From: a virus | Length of the DNA stretch: 52,290 nucleotides | Virus record (IMG/VR): IMGVR_UViG_3300037628_000403 | Span: 1-52,290 of that record | Direction: 5' to 3' (one strand) | In this document: one piece after another, positions 20,881 through 30,650 of the stretch | Numbering within the stretch: position 1 is the first letter of the stretch | Layout: each line of letters begins with the position of its first letter | Made by a program: the position numbers and the translations under genes | The notes under the pieces: model-generated | What the model saw: the letters and a program-made list of their open reading frames with translations, nothing else | What the model was told of the DNA's origin: nothing | Databases searched by the model: none

Positions 20881-22517
20881 TACCCGTATACCCCGCTGGT
20901 GATTTCAAATACGCTAACTGAAGCACGATTTGCATTTTGAGATCTGGTAAGTATTCTGCTAATTGATTGAACGAAATAAGTTGACCCGTCAAATCGCTGG
21001 AATACGTCATCGGGCTCAAGCAAAAGATCATGTAGCATTTCGATGTCTCTTGGATTACCCTTTGCCATTTCTCTGAACAACGCGGTCTTTGCCATGGCTT
21101 TTGCCACGGACTCTTCGGTGATTAGGTGGTTAGTGATATCAAAATTTGAAGTCTCAAGCGCAAGAGTTCCAGCTGCGCGGGCAATTTCTTTTATCTCTTT
21201 GTGAATCCATTCGATTGGAGTCCCATGCCATTCATAGACGCCGTTGCCGATATTCGTCATGATGAATAACGCGGCACCCAACGATGCGGATTGCACTGCG
21301 GAGCCAGTACGTCCTTGAATCCAAACAGTACCCAATCCGCCAGAACCAAAGTTGGGCGCCCAAGCCATGCCGACATACGTTCCCATAAAGAACGCGGCAA
21401 GCCAAGGGGCCCAACCGGTGGATGCACTTAACACCGCCCCATAAGTACCATCGCCAAGCTGGGCGTCCAGGTCACTGCTACTCTCTTCACCACCGAATGA
21501 TAATGCCTTGATGACTTTCAGGCTTACCCCTTCAGCAATTGTAGTTTTATCATCGCTCCAATACACAGGCATTTCGATTTCAGAATCAAAGAATCCGCTT
21601 GTGAGATTCATGCTAGCAAGTAACTGATGCCGACCTTCAATTTTTGTAAGATCAGTATCCAATCCAATTACAGTTATTTGATTGTATGGATCTATTTCAT
21701 GATACGGCGCGTCAACTCTGATAAACAAATCGTCATCTGTATATACTCGATCAGCACTACGAGCCACGCTAGCAAATTGGTGCGTTAACTTTCCTTCACC
21801 GTTGAATCTGGGTAGCAAGCCTTCAGTAAACATCAACTTTGCTATTGATGTCATAGGAAGCTCGTCAACAAATTGGATTGGATCGTGACCTGCAGGAGTA
21901 GCACCCCAGGACGAAAAACTTATTTCACCTTCGGCAAGACCCATTTCGTCTTGTGCTATAGCATTTGCCATGGTTATATATTGAGTAGCAATTACAAAGT
22001 CTTCAGTTGTAACTTTATTCTGATTGAACGATGCCGTTCTGTCTACAGCCTTGAACGTAATTCCAGCGCGGCCCCCATCGGTGCGCCCCCTGGCAACGCC
22101 AGCCTGGCCCTTGATGACGCCGGTGAAAGTTATGGGCCAAGAATCTGGATCGACTCTTGTATCACCTTCCCAAATTCTGATAACATTTCCTCTACGAAAC
22201 CACCGTGCGTTACCAGTAGGATTAGCAGCAAAATTGGCAGGATTAAAATCACCGTCCTTATCAAGAACAGAAATCGTGACATCAGATACCCCCACTTCAC
22301 CGGTTGAGTAATCGCCGCCAACTTCATTTATTGCCGCCTGGACTACCATATCGGTTATGTCAAGCGGCCCAGTCGTTGGGTCCAAACTTGCACCGGTGAC
22401 AATATCACCGATTGTATCAATCCCATTGCGGGTATCGTAAACGAGAATCATGTAATCTGGACGACGATTTTCATCAACCATTATCGCGTTCAGCGTTGCA
22501 TTCAAACTTCTTGCCAC
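20880..22517 (-). CDS. Large tail-tip/baseplate hub-like protein
   Basis: The 545-residue protein starts at GTG 22517 after GAGGTG. It opens with a hub-like strand pattern (YMILVYDTRN, GASLDPTTGPLDITDMVVQAAINEVGG), then a D-rich VTISVLDKDGDFNP, then long mixed alpha/beta. This resembles distal-tail or hub proteins downstream of the tape measure. I do not recognise a precise family. Tight overlaps place it in one block with 22517-23155 and 20398-20880. Confidence 0.6.
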   Translation of the reverse strand: MARSLNATLNAIMVDENRRPDYMILVYDTRNGIDTIGDIVTGASLDPTTGPLDITDMVVQAAINEVGGDYSTGEVGVSDVTISVLDKDGDFNPANFAANPTGNARWFRRGNVIRIWEGDTRVDPDSWPITFTGVIKGQAGVARGRTDGGRAGITFKAVDRTASFNQNKVTTEDFVIATQYITMANAIAQDEMGLAEGEISFSSWGATPAGHDPIQFVDELPMTSIAKLMFTEGLLPRFNGEGKLTHQFASVARSADRVYTDDDLFIRVDAPYHEIDPYNQITVIGLDTDLTKIEGRHQLLASMNLTSGFFDSEIEMPVYWSDDKTTIAEGVSLKVIKALSFGGEESSSDLDAQLGDGTYGAVLSASTGWAPWLAAFFMGTYVGMAWAPNFGSGGLGTVWIQGRTGSAVQSASLGAALFIMTNIGNGVYEWHGTPIEWIHKEIKEIARAAGTLALETSNFDITNHLITEESVAKAMAKTALFREMAKGNPRDIEMLHDLLLEPDDVFQRFDGSTYFVQSISRILTRSQNANRASVSVFEITSGVYG

Positions 22518-23155
22518 TACGGCACCTCGCTAAGAATCAAAAACTTCAATCGCACTTCACGGTCTACCAGGCCAGTCTTAACAATGTCGATGCTATCAAA
22601 CGCATTCGGAATATCACCACCGTTAAAAGTTCCACCAGCCGCCAAGACTTCCTTAACATCGAACCACTCGTCCTCGGTGGTTCCACCCACCTCAAGCGAA
22701 ATCAGTTCAACGTTGTATGTAACGTCGTTGCGGTCAGCGGGTTCCCACTGAACATACGTGGGCGTAAACAAATCAAACGCTGGAGGGTTAATGATGTACT
22801 CGTACAACATCCTGAGGAAATTTGACGGCATGGACGCTCGCGATTCGTCACCTGGCCAAACTTCCGTTATGATGATGTCGTCTTGGTTGCGTTCAAATCG
22901 TACTACCTTGGTAGTCCCCAACGTCATTACAGTACTTGAAACCGGATGCCTCATCGGGACGTTGTCCAAATTCATAGTGCGTTCTGGATTCAGGTAATAT
23001 GAAATTGGAACAAAATTTCCAGCGTCTGGGTGGACCAACCTGCGTGGCGAGGCAGGGGTCTGTGCTGAACCGACCGCCACAATTTCAATTGTAGAAGTGG
23101 CCGATGCTTCCGGCCCCAGCTGGATTTCATACGCTCGCTCTGAAGTTACCGTCAT
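22517..23155 (-). CDS. Tail-associated protein
   Basis: The 212-residue product starts at ATG 23155, an ATGA overlap with the upstream gene. It is beta-rich with MTLGTTKVVRFERNQDDIIITE and a segment about placing a PTYVQWEPADR strand, resembling tail-tip components. No family is recognised. It ends overlapping the next GTG start. Confidence 0.55.
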   Translation of the reverse strand: MTVTSERAYEIQLGPEASATSTIEIVAVGSAQTPASPRRLVHPDAGNFVPISYYLNPERTMNLDNVPMRHPVSSTVMTLGTTKVVRFERNQDDIIITEVWPGDESRASMPSNFLRMLYEYIINPPAFDLFTPTYVQWEPADRNDVTYNVELISLEVGGTTEDEWFDVKEVLAAGGTFNGGDIPNAFDSIDIVKTGLVDREVRLKFLILSEVP

Positions 23156-24219
23156 GTGCTCACCTTTATTACTGCCGTTGTGTCTCCATAGGCAGGATCA
23201 GTTGGCGCGGTGTATCGACAAGTTTGTTGGCCATCTTCATCGGCCACGTCCTCGTCGTAATCAATGCTTCCACCGCCTGAAACTATTGTCCAATCCATAT
23301 TTGTAACTGGCAACGGTGTTCCGTCTTGCGCAGTGAAAGATCCTACAAGCTTACAACCACCGCCAATTACGGTTTTCCTATCTTGCTCGACTGCGATTTG
23401 CCCTGCTATACCAGCAGGAGAATTCACAATCAAGAATCCACCACTGACGCCAGCGTCATTGTCGTAAAAGATACCAACGGCGCAAGAAGTAGCACGCGGA
23501 TACACCGGCGATATCACCTCTTGCCGAACAAGGAATGGAGGGAATTGCGTAGAATACGCTGAAGTCATATTCGTCCAAGACGGGATAGCAGTTTCATAAC
23601 TGTAAGGCGCCAGCCAACCCTCGGATACTTTCTTTGTATTTGTGAGCAGCGAATCAGAAAAATCAGGCTCAGCTTCCTCGTTAACCATTTGGTATGCCGG
23701 AGTTTTGAAAGTATAATCCAACATGATCTTGTGACTAAAAGGCCCGGAATCATAATTGATAACGTACATCTTGCCGGATGAATTACCAGCCGACCTGCCT
23801 ACAAAAAGTGTTCGGTGCCTAGTGGGGGCATCAACAGACTTTTCGGGTGTAAGATCCAAAAACAAATTCCCAGGAGCAAATAGCTTATATGTATCACCCG
23901 ACAGAGCAAGCGTTGAAAACTTTCCATCAAGAACAAACTCGCCAGTAACACTATCAAAAGAACGAATCCGTTGAGCTTGAAATTCATTTGTCCCGTCTGC
24001 AAAAAGGATCCAACTATCAGCGTGGATATCAACCCCGTCACCTATGCGTACTGTATCAATGAACCTATCCTTGAGAGTCATGTTGGATGTAAGCGTACCA
24101 CGATCTTCATCAAGGTAAGTGCTTGACGCATAGTTCCCAAGTGAAAGCTCTGGATCGGTTTGGACCCCACTGTGACTACTCGCCCCTGATAGGCGGAATT
24201 GTAAAAGCAAGTCACTCAT
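23152..24219 (-). CDS. Tail protein with C-terminal Ig-like domain
   Basis: The 355-residue product starts at ATG 24219 (ATGA overlap). The body is beta-rich; the last 80 residues (CKLVGSFTAQDGTPLPVTNM..TTAVIKVST) look like a bacterial Ig-like Big_1 domain, common in phage surface proteins and thought to bind glycans weakly. The preceding gene also ends in an Ig-like stretch, so the two may form one tail-tip surface. Confidence 0.6.
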   Translation of the reverse strand: MSDLLLQFRLSGASSHSGVQTDPELSLGNYASSTYLDEDRGTLTSNMTLKDRFIDTVRIGDGVDIHADSWILFADGTNEFQAQRIRSFDSVTGEFVLDGKFSTLALSGDTYKLFAPGNLFLDLTPEKSVDAPTRHRTLFVGRSAGNSSGKMYVINYDSGPFSHKIMLDYTFKTPAYQMVNEEAEPDFSDSLLTNTKKVSEGWLAPYSYETAIPSWTNMTSAYSTQFPPFLVRQEVISPVYPRATSCAVGIFYDNDAGVSGGFLIVNSPAGIAGQIAVEQDRKTVIGGGCKLVGSFTAQDGTPLPVTNMDWTIVSGGGSIDYDEDVADEDGQQTCRYTAPTDPAYGDTTAVIKVST

Positions 24220-25868
24220 GACGTTTCCGCTTTCAATCTATCATAGTGGCCGACCAAAGTATCATCGTCCGGGTATCTAACATTCAAAGTTGCGTCGCCA
24301 CGCTCATCTGTAATAGCAGAGGTATTCAACAGTGTTCCCCAGGCTGGTGTTGCCTCGACGTCAAGGTGGCGATATTTTGCCAAGTAATCAGCGCCAGTAT
24401 CCAACGCTGTCACCCAAGTAACCAAACCTGTGGCATAGTTGACTGTGTAATCGGTAGTCTCCTCCAGCGCCACGTCATTCTTAGTGATCGTCAAGTAGCC
24501 TTCATCAAGAGGGGATTGAGTCAGCTGCGAAGTTGGCGGGTCAAGGGTAACGTCAAGAATGTCTTCGGACGAAACCCTTACCAGTGCCCCGTTGACAGTC
24601 TTGCCAGTCATTGGGTGGTTAAGATCGTCCAAAGCACGAACGAGATTTGTTACAATTGTATTGGTCTTTGGCGTCGTCAAGTACGTTGGAGTCTCCAGAA
24701 TATCAGCAGGCCCACTCGGAGCAAACTCGTATCTTCCAAAGTTGTTGTAATCCATCTTTACGTTGTAACTGATGTTTGAGAAATTCCAAACGACAATCCG
24801 CCCCACGGTATCATCAAAGTAAATTACCACCGGGTTGAATTGAGTAGATGTCCAGGCACCGCCACCTCCAACTGGCTCGCCAGCACCACCGTCGGCAATA
24901 TCACCCTCAAGGATTTTGATACGGTTCACCATCAATTCTTTCCAATGGGTCCGCGATGTACTTGTTCCGCCATAGTCAGCGTTGGTTGGATTGAATTCGT
25001 ATACGGCAAAATACATAGCCCAAAAACCATCGGCGGCACGACGATTATTTGAATCATACCCAAATATGAATATGCGCCCTTTGGGTCTTGCCATGGTGCT
25101 ATCTGAATCTGGTACCCACTGGGGCTTGCCCAGCCAGAACGAATCGCCGTCAATCGGACCACGATAGTGGCCGCCAGTAACAGCAGATGAACTATACCGC
25201 GTGTAAACATCATCAAGCAACTTAGCGTGTCCGGTGTTCCAATCTATTTCAACTGGCGCGCTTCGGTGTGCCCCTGATACTGGATCTTGTAACCACTCCG
25301 CATATGCGGCAATCGTTATCTCAAGGCCTTCAAATTGAAGGTGTGTACGCCTGCCGTTTGCCTGGTGGATGCCCCTATAATTTCCATCCACTCCAGCAGC
25401 AGCGGTGATGGAATTGTTAAAGGACATATTCTTCCAGAGCGCAGTATCATAAGCTGGCGTGGCCATGTTGCCCGACGCTATATAGTATTCCAATACAGCG
25501 TTGAAACCGTCGACAGGATCACTTATTGGCGGATCTGAAACTTCAGTATTCAGCTTGCCCCACCAAAGTCTTTGAAGGTTTGCCTCCTTATCCCAATCAC
25601 CTATTTGCATTGACCTCGGGAAATTTATCGGCACCCCGTCAATATGCTTTCCGGCACTAGGGTCTAGCATATCAGCGTCAAACGTGTTCAGCGAGCTTTG
25701 GCCGAATCCACCACCACCGGTTTGTAATGCTACGATCTGCCTAGTTGCTTGGTGAAACGGGAAGTAGCCAAGCTGGAGCGGATTGCCATTGACCGAAAAA
25801 TCCCAAGGTCCGGCAGGGTCCAGGAAAAACAGATCAGCCCTCTCAGCTTTGAAAACGGTCCAACTCAT
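24216..25868 (-). CDS. Large tail protein with C-terminal Ig-like stretch
   Basis: The 550-residue product starts at ATG 25868. It is rich in Trp, Gly, Asn and Asp with beta-sheet spacing and ends in an Ig-like TLLNTSAITDERGDATLNV segment. It is the first large protein after the tape measure, the usual place of the distal tail protein, but no family signature is clear. Confidence 0.6.
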   Translation of the reverse strand: MSWTVFKAERADLFFLDPAGPWDFSVNGNPLQLGYFPFHQATRQIVALQTGGGGFGQSSLNTFDADMLDPSAGKHIDGVPINFPRSMQIGDWDKEANLQRLWWGKLNTEVSDPPISDPVDGFNAVLEYYIASGNMATPAYDTALWKNMSFNNSITAAAGVDGNYRGIHQANGRRTHLQFEGLEITIAAYAEWLQDPVSGAHRSAPVEIDWNTGHAKLLDDVYTRYSSSAVTGGHYRGPIDGDSFWLGKPQWVPDSDSTMARPKGRIFIFGYDSNNRRAADGFWAMYFAVYEFNPTNADYGGTSTSRTHWKELMVNRIKILEGDIADGGAGEPVGGGGAWTSTQFNPVVIYFDDTVGRIVVWNFSNISYNVKMDYNNFGRYEFAPSGPADILETPTYLTTPKTNTIVTNLVRALDDLNHPMTGKTVNGALVRVSSEDILDVTLDPPTSQLTQSPLDEGYLTITKNDVALEETTDYTVNYATGLVTWVTALDTGADYLAKYRHLDVEATPAWGTLLNTSAITDERGDATLNVRYPDDDTLVGHYDRLKAETS

Positions 25869-25870
25869 TT

Positions 25871-26197
25871 TTATCCCTTTGCCAATTCAATTGGCGTCTT
25901 GGCATTGCTGGCCATCAAGTCCATAAAAACTTTCATCGCGGTCTGCATCGAGGCAACGGGGTCATGTTGATCCGCTTTTTGCGCACTCTCGGCAATCACG
26001 CTAAGTGTAGCAACCTGAATTTTATGTAGCTGGGCTAGCTGAAGGTTCAGGGTGAATAACAAAACGCCAACGTCATTACCCTCGCTCAGCAGTGCCGGAA
26101 GCTTGATGGCATAATCCTCAAACGCCATCGTGGTTCCGTTATCTCCAAATACAAAAACAGGTTTCGGTGCCTCTGCTCTTTCACTTTTCTCGCTCAT
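25871..26197 (-). CDS. Small hypothetical tail-region protein
   Basis: The 108-residue product starts at ATG 26197 after a GGGGGCAAC site. It is largely alpha-helical with Ala/Met/Leu heptads. It lies between the tape measure and the first large tail-tip protein. No family is recognised. Confidence 0.6.
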   Translation of the reverse strand: MSEKSERAEAPKPVFVFGDNGTTMAFEDYAIKLPALLSEGNDVGVLLFTLNLQLAQLHKIQVATLSVIAESAQKADQHDPVASMQTAMKVFMDLMASNAKTPIELAKG

Positions 26198-26210
26198 GTT
26201 GCCCCCATTG

Positions 26211-28067
26211 CTATGCCGTTCTGTTGGCTAGGCTTTGGCCTGATGAAGTTACACCAGCAAAGTTCGCCATTTGATTTCCTTCTTTCATTAGCATTACCAT
26301 TTGTTCCAATAATAGATTGGTAGGAATGAACGCGTCATCTAGCGTTTGATCCTTCCCAATTCCAATCTCTTTCCTACCGGCAACGACACCGGACAAAGGC
26401 TCGATAGCATCAATCTCGACCGATGCCAAATTGTTCCTGACGGACGATTCAGTATCCCTCATCAAAGCCGAGGCAATTGACGCGGCAGCACCAAGAGTAG
26501 CACCAAGCGCATCACCCATCCCGTCAAACATACCGTCAAACATTCCGATTACATTATCAAAAACATCGGTCAACGCATCTTCCATGCTACCGGAAAACGC
26601 GCTGGCAAACACATCCAGGCCAGAACTAAAGTCACCCTTCAGGGCTTCAGACATTCCAGCGGCCATCCCCATTCCAAGGCTGCTCTTGAAGTCTTCCAAC
26701 TCTTGCTCTTCTGGTGTGAGCTTTACTTTGACCGGCACTTCCAATTTCTTAGATGGCTCCAGCTTGGGGTCTGGAGCTGAAGGAACAAAAACGCCGGTGC
26801 CCTTGCGGGTGCCGATATCATTGACCGTCTTCTCCATGTTCTGTAGCTCGTTCACCCACTCTCTCGCAGTCTCGCCAATGCCCCTAATTTGATTTGATAA
26901 TTCATGAGGATCGGAAACATCTTCACGCGCTGTAAACAAATCAACAACCGAGTCAGACAAGGCAATGAGGGCCTTGCCAGTTTCTTCAGCCGACTCGACC
27001 AATTTCGCATTAGCCACCTGAGATCTCAGAACACTCTCGGCCAATTCTTCGTCACTTATCAGGTGAAACTTATTTCTAATCCCGTCAATTCCTGCGACCG
27101 CTGCCTTGATAGAAGCAACTACTGCGAGCACCCCGGTCTTCAATCCTGCGAACATTCCGTTGACTATATTCCAAACCACCGTGGCCGCTTCTGATATCTC
27201 GTCCATGCCTAGCCCAACAGATTCAAACTGGCGGACCAGATCGGCAAGGACACCCATCAAAAGGTCAACCCCGTCAACAATGGCTAGGATGCCTTCCTTC
27301 ACGAAATCTTGAGACGCGTCACGATTCTCTGAAACGGCGGAAGTCCAATTCTCGATGATTGGAAGCAAGACCCCACCGATCAAGTTGCCCATCCCGTCAC
27401 TCTTTGTAATTACAAATCCAACTTCCTCTTGAAGATCGCCAAATGCATTCCCAAGCTGAGTCATCTTGCCTTTGTAGGTATCAGCTTTTGCTGCCGCCGA
27501 TCCAGCAAACCTCTTATTCAGATTGAAGATTGCCGAATCAAAACGCTCAGTTGATCCAACTGCGCCGGTGACTTCAATACCATATCGTGACATGGCATTC
27601 ATCGAAGTACCGATTGATCTAGAAACCATGTCAGCAGCGGCAGTCAGGTTCATACCCTTCGCAGCCGCCAAATCCAAAACGGCAGCGGTGACTTGCTTGA
27701 TCTGCTCCTCGTCTTTTATGAACATCGCAATACGGGCCTGTGCTTCGAGGATCGCCTCATCACCGAACGTCGTGTTCTTCTGAAGTTGGCTAGCGTAGAG
27801 ACCCAACTTTGCAACCAGGCTATCAGTCTCGTCACCCAGGTCATTCAAGGCAACGGTCAATGAAACAACTGCCTCCTCTTGGATGTTTGCTAACTCGATT
27901 GACTTCTTCAAGAAGACACCGATGGCAACTGCGGCCATGGCGGCAACTAACTTACCAACCATTGCCGCTGACGAGCTTGCCGATTTGCCAACCTTGTCAA
28001 TATCTCTTGCTGACTTGTCCGCACCGTCAGTCCTTACTTTGATATTGATGGTTTCGTTAACTGCCAC
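26211..28067 (-). CDS. Tape measure protein
   Basis: The 618-residue protein starts at GTG 28067. It begins with a basic helix, a hydrophobic segment (VGKLVAAMAAVAIGVFL, about residues 36-52), then long Ala-rich helices (FGDEAILEAQARIAMF..., GMNLTAAADMVSRSIGTSM) typical of phage tape measure N-terminal modules. The C-terminus has Gly/Met-rich helices (FDGMFDGMGDALGATLGAAA), a second possible membrane-active part. At about 0.15 nm per residue it predicts a tail near 90 nm, within siphovirus range. It follows the tail assembly chaperones, as expected. Confidence 0.88.
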   Translation of the reverse strand: MAVNETINIKVRTDGADKSARDIDKVGKSASSSAAMVGKLVAAMAAVAIGVFLKKSIELANIQEEAVVSLTVALNDLGDETDSLVAKLGLYASQLQKNTTFGDEAILEAQARIAMFIKDEEQIKQVTAAVLDLAAAKGMNLTAAADMVSRSIGTSMNAMSRYGIEVTGAVGSTERFDSAIFNLNKRFAGSAAAKADTYKGKMTQLGNAFGDLQEEVGFVITKSDGMGNLIGGVLLPIIENWTSAVSENRDASQDFVKEGILAIVDGVDLLMGVLADLVRQFESVGLGMDEISEAATVVWNIVNGMFAGLKTGVLAVVASIKAAVAGIDGIRNKFHLISDEELAESVLRSQVANAKLVESAEETGKALIALSDSVVDLFTAREDVSDPHELSNQIRGIGETAREWVNELQNMEKTVNDIGTRKGTGVFVPSAPDPKLEPSKKLEVPVKVKLTPEEQELEDFKSSLGMGMAAGMSEALKGDFSSGLDVFASAFSGSMEDALTDVFDNVIGMFDGMFDGMGDALGATLGAAASIASALMRDTESSVRNNLASVEIDAIEPLSGVVAGRKEIGIGKDQTLDDAFIPTNLLLEQMVMLMKEGNQMANFAGVTSSGQSLANRTA

Positions 28068-28519
28068 TATGGTACCCCACTAAATCGGCGATCTTTAATT
28101 GAGTTTATGAAACCCTTTCTATCCAACTCGTCAAGCACAACTTTCGCAGCTTGAGCAAAAGTCTTTCCAATGAAGCCTGGGTCTGCTTGAGGTGACGTTC
28201 CTTCATCTAGGTAGATGACATACTTCACCGAGTTATGAATGTAGATGGTATCATCACCCTTTGCCGCTTTGATAACTTGGTTTCCCATTGCGATTGTAGA
28301 AGCTGCTGAACGAATTCCGACAACGCGACCACGCGCTGTATTGATAGAAACCAACCAGCCAGACCTAGCAAATCCGGTTAACACCGGAGTGGCATGAACT
28401 ACACCCTTCACAGACAAATAGGCAATTTTTCGCGTCACTAGAACGCTGCCCCTTTTGACTACGATGGCGTGCTTTTTCATGACCTTTGCAAATTGGCCTA
28501 TGCTTTGTTTACGTGGCAT
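28067..28519 (-). CDS. HK97 gp10-like tail/neck protein
   Basis: The product is 150 residues from ATG 28519, preceded by GAGGAATCCG; TTG 28531 is in frame. Residues 45-110 read TPVLTGFARSGW, then HNSVKYVIYLDEGTSPQADPGFI, the pattern of the HK97 gp10/tail-completion family. That gene is usually beside the connector genes; here it lies between the chaperones and tape measure, an unusual place. Confidence 0.65.
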   Translation of the reverse strand: MPRKQSIGQFAKVMKKHAIVVKRGSVLVTRKIAYLSVKGVVHATPVLTGFARSGWLVSINTARGRVVGIRSAASTIAMGNQVIKAAKGDDTIYIHNSVKYVIYLDEGTSPQADPGFIGKTFAQAAKVVLDELDRKGFINSIKDRRFSGVP

Positions 28520-28841
28520 CGGATTCCTCAAAATTCTTTATTGACTCTGCCATCGGTACTACATAATTTGAAAACAGTTCCTCATTTCCCCTGATCCAAA
28601 GTTCTGGGTCTACATCCTCACCCTTCACCGTAACTTTCTTGATGATTGACTTGGCATAAATCTTCGTCATTACCTCAAGAGCAGTCGGTGGAGTAATCGC
28701 ACCGGCAATTGCCGCAAGCTTATACGGTGCTGAAAATTCCTCAATGGCGTTTGCATAATCCTCGTTTGTTTTTGGATCTGCAAAAACGATGTTTACAATC
28801 GTTTCCTCGATTTCAAATTCGATGTTCAAAAATTTAGCCAT
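28509..28841 (-). CDS. Hypothetical protein in the chaperone region
   Basis: The 110-residue product starts at ATG 28841 with GGGATGAAG upstream. An N-terminal strand pair (FLNIEFEIEETIVNIVF) is followed by helices. It overlaps neighbours at both ends. No family is recognised; by place it may be a tail assembly helper. Confidence 0.6.
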   Translation of the reverse strand: MAKFLNIEFEIEETIVNIVFADPKTNEDYANAIEEFSAPYKLAAIAGAITPPTALEVMTKIYAKSIIKKVTVKGEDVDPELWIRGNEELFSNYVVPMAESIKNFEESDAT

Positions 28842-29115
28842 TCTTCATCCCTACCAGTCCCTTGAGCATCTTTTGGATATCGTTCTTCATCCCACCCTCG
28901 GCACCGCTTGCTTTCAATTTCTTACCAAACGACTCAAGTGCTTTTTTGTTCCCGGTGAATCCATAATTAGATCCTACGGCAACAGCAGTAGCAAACAAAA
29001 ATGCTTCATCCGCTTCAACTTCCTTAGCAACCTTGGTTAACAAAATCACCTGGGTTGCAGTATACGCACTTGCTATTTCATCTACAGCTCCAGCACCGCG
29101 ACTGGCCAAAAACAA
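28834..29115 (-). CDS. Downstream half of the tail assembly chaperone (-1 frame)
   Basis: The open frame has a poor TTG start at 29115 and no Shine-Dalgarno sequence, and is open upstream into the previous gene. The -1 frame from the GGGAAAA at 29214-29220 runs without a stop through to 28834, so it is probably made as a fusion of about 241 residues (115 from the upstream gene plus 126). The visible part is alpha-helical (VDEIASAYTATQVILLTKVA). This matches the G/GT arrangement of lambda-like and HK97-like tail chaperones. Confidence 0.65.
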   Translation of the reverse strand: MFLASRGAGAVDEIASAYTATQVILLTKVAKEVEADEAFLFATAVAVGSNYGFTGNKKALESFGKKLKASGAEGGMKNDIQKMLKGLVGMKNG

Positions 29116-29123
29116 AATTGCTT

Positions 29124-29558
29124 TCAGGACTTCTTTGTCAACGTCTTCTCTCGTAGCGACTCGATCACTGCCCCGGCGATTGCTTCTGGTGTTATGCCCG
29201 CCAGGGCCATGGCTTTTCCCAAGACTCCACCGACCTCGTCACCGTCAACGCGGTAGACGCAAACTTGGAAAACCTCTTGCGCTAATACCAACAAATCTTC
29301 GACTGGCCGATCATCAATCCAACTTCGCGGCTTGCCTAGTGTAAGGCATACGATGTTCGCCATGTCAGTGACGCTACCGTTCAAAAAATCCTTCAGCGAA
29401 AACGACTCGCTGCCTCGCTTGTCCAATAAGCCTAGTATATCAGGCATAATCTCAGACTGCTGCTTCACAGTCCAAGGCTTTATATGGACCAACTCTCCAT
29501 CGGCAAGTTTGACTTCCTTGCCGACGGAGAACAATTGTTCCAGATTGGTTTTTCCCAT
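29124..29558 (-). CDS. Tail assembly chaperone (G-like, upstream frame)
   Basis: The 144-residue product starts at ATG 29558 after AAGGAA. It follows the tail tube gene and precedes the tape measure, the usual place of tail assembly chaperones. Residues 113-115 (L-G-K) are coded by TTG GGA AAA, containing a classic GGGAAAA slippery heptamer at 29214-29220 that would give a -1 product joined to the 28834-29115 frame. It is acidic and helical, as these proteins are. Confidence 0.75.
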   Translation of the reverse strand: MGKTNLEQLFSVGKEVKLADGELVHIKPWTVKQQSEIMPDILGLLDKRGSESFSLKDFLNGSVTDMANIVCLTLGKPRSWIDDRPVEDLLVLAQEVFQVCVYRVDGDEVGGVLGKAMALAGITPEAIAGAVIESLREKTLTKKS

Positions 29559-29571
29559 TGACTTCTATTCC

Positions 29572-30639
29572 TTATGATGCGTCTGGATAGGTTTCCCAAG
29601 TACCAAACGGTGCCGCAGATCCATCGCTCAGGATGTTCATCTTCAGCATCCCAACCGCGAACTGATCGGCGGCCCATTCAAAATCATCATCGGTGATGAT
29701 GATCGAAACACTCGGCACTTCCCACTCGAAGTTGATACCAAGTTTGGTTGCCTGACGAATGATCGCGCTGCCGACAAACGAGTTCTGAGTGAACGGGCTC
29801 ATCGTGTGGCTGGCAGCCTGAGCGTAGGTGTAACTCAACGCCAGCAATTGGCCACCGACAACCAGGTCAGTATCCAAGAACCGAACATTGCCGTTCAGCA
29901 AGTCCATCGTGTAGTCGGTATTCAGCGTGAAGTCACCGATAGCAAAACTCGGTGTATACGTCGCGACAATCGCGCCGGTTACATTCGCGGCAATACCACC
30001 CTCGAAGAATTGAAGATCGCCGTTGGTAGCTCCAACGGTAATAACCACCGCAACTTCATTGCCTGCGGCAGCAGCACCAACCGCAATTGCGGTATAGGCA
30101 ACACCCGCAACCGTCACCGAAGTAACATCAGCAACCGCTTTGACCGGTGTGGTCAATGAGAAGTCGCCAGAAGTGTCACCGCTAGTTCCATCACCGGTCC
30201 CAACTGCCTCGGCAGTGACTTCCTGTGGCGTAATCGCGGTCAGCGGCTCGGCCACATGCGTCTTCTTGAGCGCGCCGAATTCGGTGATGTCCGTCGGCAC
30301 CGTGAATGCTTCGTCAGCGACTACAACTGCGGGGTTTACCGCTTGTGCATCCAACGTCGCAGACCCCAAGAACATTCGCAGGTTCTCAGGCTCGAAATTG
30401 AAGATGCCGATTGCGAGCGAGAGTTCCAACTTGGAAACATCTTCGCGCTCGGTCACTTCAAAACCGCTTTGGCGATTTGGGAGTGTGATTGTTTCCAACA
30501 CCTTTTGGAGCGCGTTGGAATCGACAATCCCCAACCAGCGAGGAGTTCCACCTTCAGGGGTGAACTGAATGAACGGCATACCGATCATCAAGTTCTCTTT
30601 GGTAATGTTATCTACTGGACTCGGTAACGTAGCACTCAT
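29572..30639 (-). CDS. Major tail tube protein (probable)
   Basis: The 355-residue protein starts at ATG 30639 after AGGAGAAATAAAA. N-terminal SNALQKVLETITLPNRQSGFEVTEREDVSKLELSLAIG and the C-terminal WEVPSVSIIITDDDFEWAADQFAVGMLKM are the style of siphovirus tail tube subunits, with a central Ala/Thr/Val-rich insert (about residues 150-225) that may be a surface decoration domain. Position after the connector genes and before the chaperones supports this. Confidence 0.7.
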   Translation of the reverse strand: MSATLPSPVDNITKENLMIGMPFIQFTPEGGTPRWLGIVDSNALQKVLETITLPNRQSGFEVTEREDVSKLELSLAIGIFNFEPENLRMFLGSATLDAQAVNPAVVVADEAFTVPTDITEFGALKKTHVAEPLTAITPQEVTAEAVGTGDGTSGDTSGDFSLTTPVKAVADVTSVTVAGVAYTAIAVGAAAAGNEVAVVITVGATNGDLQFFEGGIAANVTGAIVATYTPSFAIGDFTLNTDYTMDLLNGNVRFLDTDLVVGGQLLALSYTYAQAASHTMSPFTQNSFVGSAIIRQATKLGINFEWEVPSVSIIITDDDFEWAADQFAVGMLKMNILSDGSAAPFGTWETYPDAS

Positions 30640-30650
30640 TTTTATTTCTC

